Positions 1 through 7,773 of a stretch of DNA of 33,427 bases are shown one piece after another (position 1 is the first letter of the stretch; each line of letters starts with the position of its first letter). The notes below the pieces were generated by a model. The model saw nothing but the letters and a program-made list of their open reading frames with translations. It did not search any database and was not told the origin of the DNA. The position numbers were made by a program, and so were the translations under genes. Source of the DNA: Deltaproteobacteria bacterium (lineage in GTDB: Bacteria > Myxococcota > B64-G9); contig JAFCZJ010000095.1 of assembly GCA_019314375.1 (NCBI GenBank), positions 1-33,427 on the forward strand, read 5' to 3'.

Positions 1-3000
1 GCCGCCCACCCAGGCTGCTTTTCACCCGAAGGATTTCGGCCTGCATCCTTGGCGCGACGCCCAGGGACTGAAGCACCGTCTTGAGCACCTTGACGTTTAG
101 GTGGGGCAGGATGCGCAGGTAGGGGCTGCCACCCAGGACCGGAGAGACGGGGGGTGGGCCCTTCTTCATGGTTTTGGCCAGATTCAGCAGCTCTTCGAAT
201 TTGCGGACCTGCTCGTTTCGAATGAAGTCGATGATCTCGGCCCATTCATCCTCGCAAGCCCAGGGGACCAATATTTTCGTTTTCCCGTCCAGCTCGACCC
301 GCCCCGAATCCACCCGAGCCTGGCTCAAGTTGGAGTCATTGGGGCAGTTGTCCATGATGTTGGAGATGCCGTCTCCGTCTTTGTCCTTGTCGCAAGCGTC
401 GCCCAGCCCGTCCCCGTCCAGGTCCTCCTGCCCCGGGTTGTAATGCTCCGGACAGTTGTCCTCCGCCGGCGCGATGCAGTCCAGATCCTTGTTCTCGGCG
501 GCCGTCAGTTTGGGGCATGCCTGACAAGCGTCCCCTTTGCCGTTGCCATTGGAATCCTTTTGATCCGGGTTCGCATCGTAATAGCAGTTGTCGCAAAGTA
601 AGGTCAGCCCGTCATGATCGGGATCATGGATGTGGAGATTGGACAGGGACTGGTAGCGGTCGTAGACCTCGGGACAGGGGTCGCAGACATCGCCCACCCA
701 GTCCCCGTCGCCGTCCAACTGGGCCGTGTTGAACTTGAGGGGGCAGTTGTCGAAGAAATCGAGGATCCCGTCTTTGTCCATATCGGATACGGCCAGGAGC
801 ATCCCACCCTCCGCGGCGATGTCGTCTAAGGACTGGATCTCCGGACCGAAGCGCACAAAGTTCACGTTCTTGAACACGTAGTACTTGTCATGCCGCCCAT
901 CGCTGTAAAACAGCCGCTTGGTGGAGCGAGCCTCTGTGATGGGCCCGGTGGAGCTGGGGGTGGCCACCAGATGGATCTTGGCTTTCTTCAGGTTCTTGCT
1001 CCAGCCGTGGCTGTTCTTGATGATCCAGTAGTCAAAGCCGTGGCCATCCTCACCGCCGAGATTCTGCATGTAGCCCACGATGAGCACCGAATGGCCATTA
1101 CCCACACAGTAAGTACCGTCCGCCAGTTCGACGGCATTGTCCTCGTCTTTATCGCAGGAAAAGGCGTCCAGATCCCCCGGACAGGTCACACGATAGAAAA
1201 AATAGTCGCTGCCGGCATCCACATTCCGGTGTTCGCTTCCCTTCCAGTGCTTCCAGTTCATGACCGTCTGGACCGGAAAGCCCATCTTCAAGAATTGACG
1301 AATCTCCTCATCCACTTTCCCGTAGTCAAAGTCCACCGCCTCGGCGCTTTTGCAGTCGACTTTCTTGCCGGCGGCGTCCAGGCAATGCCGCATGTCGAGG
1401 GTCTCACGCACCTGGGGATAGGGGGCCACGGCAAAAACCAGGCCCTTGCCGCGGGCGGCGTCGTGGATGCAGTTTGTATAGGGGCCGGCTATCTTGCTGT
1501 AAAACTCATTCTTTTCGTTGGTGCTCAGTTCGAGGTCCTCATCGTAGTATTTCTTGCCCAGCTCCTTGAGCCGGGCCACCTCGACGGAATTGGAGAAGTT
1601 TACATTGGGCATCACCGATGCGCAGTGCTGCGGGGACAGGGCCTTGAAATGGGAGGCGGTTTGTTTCGCCAATTTAAACCAGGGGGAGTTTTCGAAGTGG
1701 ATCTTTAGCTTCTCTCCGCTCACCTGCGGTCCCAGATCCTTGAGCGGCCTAAACAGCATATAGAGAGGGATGTGCTCGGTCTGGGGCAAGAAAGCCTCGA
1801 GGGTGGCGTACGTCGACTTGTCTTCTTTGGGGACGCTCAGGCTGCTGCCGGCCAGAATGGGGATGGGCTTGAGGCAGTAGTTGTTGATGGCCTCCCCCAG
1901 ATCCACCGGCAGGAAGTCCGCCAGCGGGTGATCCGGGGTCGCGGGACGGGCCGCCAGGAGCTTGCGCCCCACGAGGGTCTCTAAGTAGGCGGTGGTCGAA
2001 TAGACGGAGCAGGAGCCTTCGACTTGGGCCTTGACGAGAGACACCAAATTCTGCCCATTGCATTCCAGCAGGGAGACCACCTTGTATTCTCCCTTTGTCC
2101 CGTCCCCGTCCATGTCGAAAGAGCGGGTGAAGCCATTACAGCCCGCCAGCGTCCCCGGCAAGGGCAGGGCCATTTTGTAGGCGGCCGGCTTGGCCACCCG
2201 GGTTTTGCCCACGGTTTCGGCCATCTGCTCACGGATGAGCCTGTCCTTCGCGGAAAGGCGTCTCACGACTTGCGGCGGTCGCAGGCTCGCCGCCTTGGGC
2301 AACGAGGGCCTTCGCGCCTGAACGGTGCCGGAGGGCTTTGTTTTGTTTTGTCGGGCGAAAAAGCGCGTGGCCTTCGCGCAGCGCCGGTCCGGACTCTCGC
2401 GATCGCCCTTCGCCTTCTTCAGCAGATAGGCCGAAAAGGCCTTGGGGTCGTGACCCTTGCGGCCGGCGCGCACCAGGCACCACTTGAGGCTGCCAAAGTC
2501 CGCGGGCGGCCAATTTTTCTCGATGGCTTCCGCGACCAGGGCCTCGGCCACGGGGCCGTCGATTTTCGACTGCCTGAGGTCGGCCAGGCCCAGCAGCCAG
2601 TCCCGCGTTCGGGTCGCCTCGCGCCCAAGATCCTGGGCACGGGTGGCCAGGCGCAGCAGGCGCTCGGGCTCGGCTCCTTTCCGCGCTGCTCGAAAAGCCG
2701 CCCGGGCCACGGCCACGGCGGACTCGGGGGCGAGCTTGGATTTTTCGGCATGGACCAAGACGCCCATGAACATCGCCACGGAGGGGTCATCCCGGCCCAG
2801 CACCGTCCCCGCCACATCGCCGAGGACCTCTCGGACGGCCGCGCGCCAGGCGGCCTTGCGCGCGGGGGTCCAGTTCTGCTTCTCTATCCGCGTCTCGATT
2901 TGGGTCGAGAGATTGCCGCGTTCGGCGGCGGAAGCCAGCCCCAGACCCATCCATGCACAAAGCAGCCAAGTCGCCAATTTTCTCAATTGAGTTGCCCTCA

Positions 3001-3031
3001 TTCCCATCCCCGTTCTTTCCCTCGCGATCAT
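1..3031 (-). CDS. Secreted papain-like (C1) cysteine protease with thrombospondin type-3 repeats, partial
   Basis: The frame stays open from 3031 to the window edge, so the C-terminus is missing (about 1010 residues visible). The N-terminus has a basic region, the hydrophobic stretch LATWLLCAWMGLGL and an ASAA signal-peptidase I site, predicting export. A papain-type triad is visible: Cys341 in GSCSVYST with Gln335 just before it as likely oxyanion residue, His647 in GHSVLIVGY and Asn673 in YWIIKNSHGWS. The Cys-His spacing (about 306 residues) is far longer than in papain, implying a large insertion. From about residue 750 to 900 come Asp-rich calcium-binding repeats of thrombospondin type-3 form (DNCP, DGDGLGDACD). 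It is probably a secreted or surface protease; its substrate is unknown. ATG 3031 is chosen because AGGAG lies 8 nt upstream; it overlaps the stop of the upstream DUF1016 gene (ATGA). ATGs at 3007 and 3001 are alternatives. Confidence 0.85.
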   Translation of the reverse strand, partial: MIARERTGMGMRATQLRKLATWLLCAWMGLGLASAAERGNLSTQIETRIEKQNWTPARKAAWRAAVREVLGDVAGTVLGRDDPSVAMFMGVLVHAEKSKLAPESAVAVARAAFRAARKGAEPERLLRLATRAQDLGREATRTRDWLLGLADLRQSKIDGPVAEALVAEAIEKNWPPADFGSLKWCLVRAGRKGHDPKAFSAYLLKKAKGDRESPDRRCAKATRFFARQNKTKPSGTVQARRPSLPKAASLRPPQVVRRLSAKDRLIREQMAETVGKTRVAKPAAYKMALPLPGTLAGCNGFTRSFDMDGDGTKGEYKVVSLLECNGQNLVSLVKAQVEGSCSVYSTTAYLETLVGRKLLAARPATPDHPLADFLPVDLGEAINNYCLKPIPILAGSSLSVPKEDKSTYATLEAFLPQTEHIPLYMLFRPLKDLGPQVSGEKLKIHFENSPWFKLAKQTASHFKALSPQHCASVMPNVNFSNSVEVARLKELGKKYYDEDLELSTNEKNEFYSKIAGPYTNCIHDAARGKGLVFAVAPYPQVRETLDMRHCLDAAGKKVDCKSAEAVDFDYGKVDEEIRQFLKMGFPVQTVMNWKHWKGSEHRNVDAGSDYFFYRVTCPGDLDAFSCDKDEDNAVELADGTYCVGNGHSVLIVGYMQNLGGEDGHGFDYWIIKNSHGWSKNLKKAKIHLVATPSSTGPITEARSTKRLFYSDGRHDKYYVFKNVNFVRFGPEIQSLDDIAAEGGMLLAVSDMDKDGILDFFDNCPLKFNTAQLDGDGDWVGDVCDPCPEVYDRYQSLSNLHIHDPDHDGLTLLCDNCYYDANPDQKDSNGNGKGDACQACPKLTAAENKDLDCIAPAEDNCPEHYNPGQEDLDGDGLGDACDKDKDGDGISNIMDNCPNDSNLSQARVDSGRVELDGKTKILVPWACEDEWAEIIDFIRNEQVRKFEELLNLAKTMKKGPPPVSPVLGGSPYLRILPHLNVKVLKTVLQSLGVAPRMQAEILRVKSSLGGR

Positions 3032-4167
3032 CCCTGCATCTCCTCTGCCCAGTCGATGAGCTTTTGGCGCAACTCTTCTTTCGACGGCAGGTAGAGTTGG
3101 TACTCGGAGGCGTAGATATTGCTGCCTTCGGGCAGGGTTAGCTCCACGAGCGCGTCGTTCTTGCGGTGGCATAGCACGATGCCGATGGTGGGCGCTTCGC
3201 CGTCGACCTTCACGTGGCGGTCGAAGTAGTTCACGTACATCTGCATCTGACCCAGGTCCTGATGCGCCAGCTTGTCGATTTTCAAGTCGATGAGCACATA
3301 GCAGCGCAGCAGGCGGTTGTAGAAAACCAGGTCGACGTAAAAGTGATCGTTGTCGAAGGTGAAACGTTTCTGGCGTGCTTCGAAAAGGAACCCCTTGCCC
3401 AGCTCAAGGAGGAAATGCTCAAGCTTGCCGATGATGGCAGTCTCCAATTCGGATTCGCTGTAGGAGCTATCCTCGCGCAGCTCGAGAAATTCGAGCACAT
3501 ACGGGTTCTTTAGAATGTCCGCCGCCTTCTCGATTACCAGTCCTTTCTCGGCCAGCTTGCGGATCTCATCCCGATCCCGGCTGAGCGCTAGCCTTTCGTA
3601 CAGCGCGCAGTCGATCTGTCGCTCCAACTCCCGAACGCTCCAGCTGTTGGCGACCGCCTCGACCTCATAGAAACGTCGCTCCTCGGAGATCTTCAGCGAC
3701 AGAAGGATGACGTAATGCGACCAAGCGAGCTGAAAATGGGGTGCCAGCTGCCCCACCAAAGCGTCAATGGCTTTTGATCCGTCCCAGTCGATGAGCGCAG
3801 ATTCAACAGACAGCGTCTGTTGGATCTCGCCCAGAGCGGGGAGCAGCGCTTCTCCGGATTCAACAGACAGCGCCTGTTGAATTTCGGGGTAGGCCTCGTA
3901 GAACGCCCGAAATTTCCGCAGGTTCGTAGGGGATGTTCCCTTCAGCCCGCGCTTGGCCAGGGACGCGGCGAGTTGATCGATGAGCCTTTTCCCATACAGC
4001 TCAGAGCGACCAGCCCCGCCCTGCTCAAACTCCACGATGTAGCAACCGAACAGCCAGTTGCGCACTACGAGCGACAAGTCGACGGATCGAGCAGCCTGGT
4101 GCTGGGTCCGTTCATGGGTCGCCTCGAAGAGATCGGCCAGACGCCGAAGCTGGGAGCCGCTACTCAT
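3028..4167 (-). CDS. DUF1016/YhcG-family PD-(D/E)XK nuclease-like protein (copy 1)
   Basis: This 379-residue protein has the usual two-part DUF1016 layout. An N-terminal helical domain contains LVVRNWLFGCYIVEFEQ and a tyrosine-rich FYEAYPEIQ segment. The C-terminal part is a PD-(D/E)XK nuclease fold with Asp279 in YVDLVFYN and Asp294-Leu-Lys296. Family members normally have Glu-x-Lys there, so Asp294 is a conservative substitution. The second copy at 30445-31602 has Asp279, Glu294 and Lys296 at identical numbers. Start ATG 4167 overlaps the stop of the HTH gene by 8 nt, implying translational coupling; the open frame runs further upstream but there overlaps the HTH gene. The linker holds a duplicated 30-bp hairpin repeat. 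DUF1016 proteins are often linked to mobile or defence loci; the cellular role is unknown. Confidence 0.85.
   Translation of the reverse strand: MSSGSQLRRLADLFEATHERTQHQAARSVDLSLVVRNWLFGCYIVEFEQGGAGRSELYGKRLIDQLAASLAKRGLKGTSPTNLRKFRAFYEAYPEIQQALSVESGEALLPALGEIQQTLSVESALIDWDGSKAIDALVGQLAPHFQLAWSHYVILLSLKISEERRFYEVEAVANSWSVRELERQIDCALYERLALSRDRDEIRKLAEKGLVIEKAADILKNPYVLEFLELREDSSYSESELETAIIGKLEHFLLELGKGFLFEARQKRFTFDNDHFYVDLVFYNRLLRCYVLIDLKIDKLAHQDLGQMQMYVNYFDRHVKVDGEAPTIGIVLCHRKNDALVELTLPEGSNIYASEYQLYLPSKEELRQKLIDWAEEMQG
3800..3886. repeat. Duplicated hairpin repeat inside DUF1016 copy 1
   Basis: Two 30-bp near-identical direct repeats lie at 3800-3829 and 3857-3886, 57 bp (19 codons) apart. 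Each contains an inverted repeat. In the first, CAACAGAC-AGC-GTCTGTTG (3804-3822) is a perfect 8-bp-arm hairpin; the second (3861-3879) has one mismatched pair. They encode the repeated peptide EIQQ(A/T)LSVES. The spacing keeps the reading frame. Confidence 0.85.
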
Positions 4168-4348
4168 CCCGCGACCTCTTTCTTTGCTGGCCCTCGATCC
4201 AGGCGTCGAGGTCCTCCCGCCGGAATCTCCACTGGCCCCCGACCTTGAAGCCAGGGATTTTCCCTTTCTGCGAGAGGCCATAGACGGTCTTCTCGGTGAC
4301 CTTGAGGTACTCAGCAACGTCACGAATGGTTAGGATGTCTTCGCTCAT
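4160..4348 (-). CDS. Excisionase-type helix-turn-helix DNA-binding protein
   Basis: This 62-residue protein begins MSEDILTIRDVAEYLKVTEK and continues with VYGLSQKGKIPGFKVGGQW and RFRREDLDAWIEG, the classic MerR-like/excisionase winged-helix pattern of a tyrosine-containing HTH followed by a basic wing. It should bind DNA as a small regulator or architectural factor. ATG 4348 is chosen because it begins the conserved domain; the upstream in-frame extension to 4417 starts with TTG and lacks family similarity. The stop overlaps the start of the DUF1016 gene by 8 nt, so the two are probably made together. A tandem 10-bp repeat about 45-65 bp upstream is a candidate operator. The association of this HTH type with a DUF1016 nuclease suggests mobile or defence ancestry, which is inference. 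Confidence 0.85.
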   Translation of the reverse strand: MSEDILTIRDVAEYLKVTEKTVYGLSQKGKIPGFKVGGQWRFRREDLDAWIEGQQRKRSRDE

Positions 4349-4391
4349 GTGCTCACGATCCTCTTGGCAAAGTCGTTCAAGGTCGTGTATG

Positions 4392-4411
4392 TTATTCCAA
4401 ACTATTCCAAA
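4392..4411. repeat. Tandem 10-bp repeat upstream of the HTH gene
   Basis: TTATTCCAAA is followed directly by CTATTCCAAA, two copies one helical turn apart differing at one base. They lie 44-63 bp upstream of the HTH start codon, in the gap between the MNT gene and the HTH gene (4349-4536). The position suits an operator for the HTH protein itself. Nothing else was recognised in this 188-bp gap. Confidence 0.4.
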
Positions 4412-4536
4412 GCTCAACCTGTCCCTGGTTCATTATTCGTCTCAAGTGAAATCAGACAGGATGCAGCCAACACACAGGATGCCGCCTCGGGCCCTGCCGC
4501 CGTCCGGGCCGACCCCAACGTCGATGAGCATGGTAT

Positions 4537-4860
4537 TTAGGGGCGCGAAATTTCATCTCGCGAAAAGAGCAAAACCATTACCTGGTCGATATGCGCTTTC
4601 AGCGGCGGGTAATCAACAAGCTGATACGCGCTTACGTCGACCGCAACAGGCAAATCACTGGCGTCAAAAAGCGTCCAGATATGATCAACCATGGCCTCGT
4701 CCACATCGCCGTAAAGGACCATGTCAATATCCGAATTATCGCGGTATGTCCCGGTGGCACGCGAGCCAAAAAGACCTACGCGTTCAATATGTGAACGAAA
4801 AGGCCGCAGGATATCCCTGACGATCTCCAATTGCTCAGGGGTCAAGCCATGGCTACTCAT
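4537..4860 (-). CDS. mntA: MNT-domain nucleotidyltransferase, MntA-like antitoxin
   Basis: This 107-residue minimal nucleotidyltransferase carries the polymerase-beta-type signature GSRATGTYRDNSDID (residues 32-46), with Asp44 and Asp46 as metal ligands and Asp75 in VAVDVSAY as the likely third acidic residue. In type VII toxin-antitoxin systems MntA proteins transfer AMP from ATP to a tyrosine of the partner HEPN toxin. The HEPN gene lies 7 nt upstream on the same strand, matching the usual HEPN-MNT pairing (HI0073/HI0074 type). A purine-rich AAGAGG sits before the start. Whether this pair works as a toxin-antitoxin system or in another nucleotidyl-transfer role cannot be read from sequence alone; the symbol rests on domain match and context. 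Confidence 0.88.
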   Translation of the reverse strand: MSSHGLTPEQLEIVRDILRPFRSHIERVGLFGSRATGTYRDNSDIDMVLYGDVDEAMVDHIWTLFDASDLPVAVDVSAYQLVDYPPLKAHIDQVMVLLFSRDEISRP

Positions 4861-4867
4861 GACGATA

Positions 4868-5311
4868 TCACTGGCCTCTTTCGTCCAGCGCGCTTTTCAT
4901 CAGATAAATATGCAACCCATCCAGTAAACCAAGGTATTTCGATCGAATTGCGACAATCACTTTCTCAAATTTAGCGATATCGTAGGTATGAGACACCTTG
5001 TTGCGGGCATCCAGGGCCTCCATCCACAGTGCCCCGTCCCCAATGATTTTTGCCGCAAAAGCAGCTTTGATCACAGCCGCGGGTGTGATCTTATCTAATA
5101 CCACGCCCTCAAATTCGAGATAGTCTTTCAGCACCTTCCATGCCAGCTCCCAGGTGTATTCAAAGCGCTGAATGATCCCCTCTTTTTCCAGCTGACTTAA
5201 CTCCCGGCTTTCCATCGATTCAATGGCTTCCCGAAGCAAAACAAAGGCCCGCTTGTAGTTATCGAAGCGATAAACCCAACGTGGTATTTCCTCTTCTTTT
5301 TTCTGGCTCAT
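4868..5311 (-). CDS. HEPN-domain protein (HI0074-like), probable toxin partner of MntA
   Basis: This 147-residue helical protein matches the nucleotidyltransferase substrate-binding/HEPN family (HI0074 type). Typical segments are RFDNYKRAF, EGIIQRFEYTWELAWK and the C-terminal ALDARNKVSHTYD. The last contains an exact Rx4HxY motif: Arg103, His108 and Tyr110. In type VII systems Arg and His form the RNase site and the Tyr is the residue AMPylated by the MNT antitoxin. ATG 5311 is preferred over TTG 5314 because GGGGAG lies 8 nt upstream. The MNT gene follows after 7 nt, so the two form one unit. The unit is flanked by the DUF1016/HTH pair, making 3028-5311 a small defence-like islet. Confidence 0.88.
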   Translation of the reverse strand: MSQKKEEEIPRWVYRFDNYKRAFVLLREAIESMESRELSQLEKEGIIQRFEYTWELAWKVLKDYLEFEGVVLDKITPAAVIKAAFAAKIIGDGALWMEALDARNKVSHTYDIAKFEKVIVAIRSKYLGLLDGLHIYLMKSALDERGQ

Positions 5312-5403
5312 CAATCAGACTCCCCGCAGATTTATCCTCGGTTTCGCGCTTTGAAGATACGTCGACTCGCAGCCGGATGCAAGCCTCCGGCGGGCAGGTT
5401 GGC

Positions 5404-7497
5404 TCAGTTGGCGTTCATGAAGAAAGACAGGAGCAGGATGAGGGGGCCCTGGTAGGCGGCCATGGGTTCGCTTAGCTCCCAGGCGCAGGCCCGGCAGGTG
5501 GAGCCGTCCCAGTCGCAGCTCACTGAAAAATCCCGGTAGGCGTAAGCCGGGAAGGCACGATTGGGGATTTCGTAGGCGCAGGAGTAATAGAAGTTGGGTC
5601 CGCCCACCAAGAGCCCGGGCGCGGGACCGTAGGTGGAGAGGGCCCCGTCGTCGGGGTGGTAGGGATAGAGGGGCTCGTCCAGATCCGCGGGCTTGCCGTT
5701 GGTCTGATCGTTGCCGTGATCGCCGTCGCCGCCCTGGTAGGAGAACCAGGCGTGGTAGATCTGGAAGGAGGAATGCTCGCCCCCATAGGCACCCATGTTG
5801 CTCAGGTAAACCATGTTGAGCGGATTGCAGCCCAGCAAGTAGTGGAGGTATCGCAGGGCCGCCTCCTCCAGCTCGGCCTGGCTGTGCTCTCCCAGGATGC
5901 CCAGACGCAGGGCCATCATCAGGTGGGCGCCGTAGGATGCCTGGCTGCGGTTGCTGCCCCAGGACCAGTCCCAACCGTTGCCCGGGCCGCCCCACAGGCC
6001 CCCGTAAGCACCGGCCTGATCCAGGAGGCCCTGGACGTAGATCTGCGCCACGGCGTTTTCGATGCTGTCTTTTAGGGGCTGACCCACCGCCGGGTTGAGC
6101 AGCATGTGCCAGGCGCCGCTGGCGATCACCGCCTCCGCGGGGGTGGCGTCATAGGGCAAAAGCCCGTCCCAGGTCGACCAGGGGAAGGACTCGGCCACGC
6201 CGGCGGCACCTGCCTCGCCGGGGGCCAGCCGATAAACGGCGGCGGCCGCGGCGGCCCGCAGCCTGCTTTCGGCGGCGTTGGCCGGGACGTAGTTCTCCAG
6301 CCAGCCCCAGCCATCCAAGGCGGCCAGGGCGTAGTCATCGCCCTGGGCGGACAAGCCCGCCCCCCGGAAGACCAGGGCCGCGTGGGCCAGGCTCAAGACC
6401 GCGTTGCCGGTGGCCTGGCCCAGGGTCACCCCGCCGCCGGACCAGCCGCCGCCGTTGGGGGAGACGCAGTCGAAGTAAACCCGCTGCTCGTCGCTGGCGG
6501 AAGGCGGCGAGAGGACGCTTGCGTCCCGGCCCTTGACCGAGCTCATGAAGTGACCGTCGGGGCGCTGCATGCGCAGGTAGAAGTCCAGCTCCCAGGCCAG
6601 CTCGTCTAAGAGGTCGGGCGCGCCGTTGCCGCTCTCGGGGATGTGGAGCTGCCCGTCGGGCCAAACGCCGGGGTTGAGCTCGTATGCGAAAAGCATCTCG
6701 GGCATGCCCCGGCCCCATAGGGTCTTCTGGTAATCGCCGGCGTCGTGCCAGCCGCCCCGCAGATCCAAGAGCCCATGATCCGGGCTGCCTGGACCCGGGC
6801 CGAGTTGGGCGTCGCCCGGGTGGCAGGCCTCATCCACCCAGCTTGCCCCCCGGCCGGGCATGCCGCCTAAGGCATCGCCGGCCCAGGGTTCGGAGCGGGC
6901 GTGGTTGCAGCGCTGGAAGTAGAAGGACTTGGCGGCCACGGCACCCACGATGTCGTAGACCTCGGTGGCGATGCGGAAGGCATAGGAGCGAAGTTGCTCG
7001 TCGGGCAGGTAAAGGTAGTAGGTGCCGGGCCGGGTTTCAGAGCTCAGATCCACCGTGGCCAGCTCGTCCCCCGAGTCCTCATCCGTCGCCAGGGTCGAGC
7101 TGGAAAGCTCGGCCATGAGCGCATTGTCGCCGGCGCGGCGCAGCTCCACCGCCTGCCCGGGCCGATCGAGCAGGAAGGCCCGCTTGGGATCGGCGGGGCG
7201 ATAGCCGAAGTGATCCAGGCGAATGATGCCCGACAGCTGCCCCAAGGGCGGCTGTTCTGTATCTCCCCCTGTATCTCCCCCCGTATCTCCCCCGGCATCC
7301 GTGCCCGCGTCGGTGCCCGCGTCGGTGCCCGCGTCGGTGCCCGCGTCGGTGCCCGCGTCGGTGCCCGCGTCGGTCCCGGCGTCGGTCCCGGCGTCGTCAC
7401 CTGTCCCAACCTTGCCCGAAGAGCAGCCCACGCATGACAGCAGCAGGGTCAAACCGCAGAGGATTAGCGCCTTGGTCCAAAGAGAGGCTGTGCGCAT
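5404..7497 (-). CDS. GH9-family glycoside hydrolase (endoglucanase-like) lipoprotein
   Basis: This 697-residue lipoprotein has a signal peptide ending SCVGCSSG (lipobox cysteine at 21 or 25), a low-complexity DAGT linker (about residues 35-75), a CelD-type N-terminal Ig-like domain (about 85-175, starting LDHFGYRP), then a GH9 (alpha/alpha)6 domain. The GH9 signature GGWHDAGDYQKT supplies Asp252 and Asp255 as nucleophile-activating bases. Near the end LLGCNPLN, LLVGGPN and LSEPMAAYQGPLI match the other GH9 blocks, with Glu677 the likely general acid. The histidine-rich block usual in GH9 cellulases is weak here (EHSSFQIYHAW), so the glycan may not be plain cellulose. ATG 7497 is preceded by CGGAG at suitable spacing. 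Likely tethered at the outer membrane, cleaving beta-glucan outside the cell. Confidence 0.9.
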   Translation of the reverse strand: MRTASLWTKALILCGLTLLLSCVGCSSGKVGTGDDAGTDAGTDAGTDAGTDAGTDAGTDAGTDAGTDAGGDTGGDTGGDTEQPPLGQLSGIIRLDHFGYRPADPKRAFLLDRPGQAVELRRAGDNALMAELSSSTLATDEDSGDELATVDLSSETRPGTYYLYLPDEQLRSYAFRIATEVYDIVGAVAAKSFYFQRCNHARSEPWAGDALGGMPGRGASWVDEACHPGDAQLGPGPGSPDHGLLDLRGGWHDAGDYQKTLWGRGMPEMLFAYELNPGVWPDGQLHIPESGNGAPDLLDELAWELDFYLRMQRPDGHFMSSVKGRDASVLSPPSASDEQRVYFDCVSPNGGGWSGGGVTLGQATGNAVLSLAHAALVFRGAGLSAQGDDYALAALDGWGWLENYVPANAAESRLRAAAAAAVYRLAPGEAGAAGVAESFPWSTWDGLLPYDATPAEAVIASGAWHMLLNPAVGQPLKDSIENAVAQIYVQGLLDQAGAYGGLWGGPGNGWDWSWGSNRSQASYGAHLMMALRLGILGEHSQAELEEAALRYLHYLLGCNPLNMVYLSNMGAYGGEHSSFQIYHAWFSYQGGDGDHGNDQTNGKPADLDEPLYPYHPDDGALSTYGPAPGLLVGGPNFYYSCAYEIPNRAFPAYAYRDFSVSCDWDGSTCRACAWELSEPMAAYQGPLILLLSFFMNAN
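7258..7396. repeat. 12-bp tandem repeats encoding the GH9 linker
   Basis: Eight head-to-tail 12-bp units occupy 7301-7396; six are identical (GTGCCCGCGTCG on the plus strand) and two are variants (GTCCCGGCGTCG). They encode DAGT repeats. A neighbouring set of three 12-bp units (TATCTCCCCC core, about 7258-7293) encodes GGDT. The unit length is a multiple of three, so copy-number change alters only linker length. Confidence 0.9.
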
Positions 7498-7542
7498 TGT
7501 GACTCCGTAGCGAATGGGATGGCTTTGAATCTGGGGACGCGG

Positions 7543-7773
7543 TTACATGCAGTTGACCGCGCAGATGACATAGCCATCCATCTGGCAGCAGAAAGTATTT
7601 TCGCTGCATTCGTAGGAAGTCTCCCACTCGCCGTTCAGGCAAATCCAGACCTGCCTGCCCCCGCACATCTGGCTATATTCCTCGCAGGGCTCATTCGATC
7701 CACAGGCAGGAAGCAAGATGGCCGACACAGCAACAAATGCCAGGGCCAAAACCCAGAATTTCCATCTCCGCAT
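7543..7773 (-). CDS. Small cysteine-rich lipoprotein of unknown function
   Basis: This 76-residue protein has a basic start (MRRWKFW), a hydrophobic core and a clear lipobox LLPAC followed by GSNEP. The mature part of about 53 residues has eight further cysteines, including a CC pair in NTFCCQMDG, suggesting a compact disulphide-bonded domain on the periplasmic or surface side. ATG 7773 is chosen over the upstream in-frame start at 7812 because GGAGGA lies about 8 nt before it and because the signal peptide begins there. It lies 45 nt upstream of the GH9 gene on the same strand and may be co-transcribed with it. I do not recognise the family; small Cys-rich lipoproteins of this form are common in Myxococcota. 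Confidence 0.75.
   Translation of the reverse strand: MRRWKFWVLALAFVAVSAILLPACGSNEPCEEYSQMCGGRQVWICLNGEWETSYECSENTFCCQMDGYVICAVNCM

Noticed and set aside
2024..3094. Plus-strand frame of 356 codons
   Set aside because: Antisense to the protease gene, whose signal peptide and catalytic Cys are on the minus strand.
5370..5400. Terminator hairpin after the GH9 gene
   Set aside because: Only a 6-bp GCCGGA/TCCGGC stem without a T tract.
7258..7396. CRISPR-like array
   Set aside because: The repeats are 12 bp, contiguous and coding, with no spacers.
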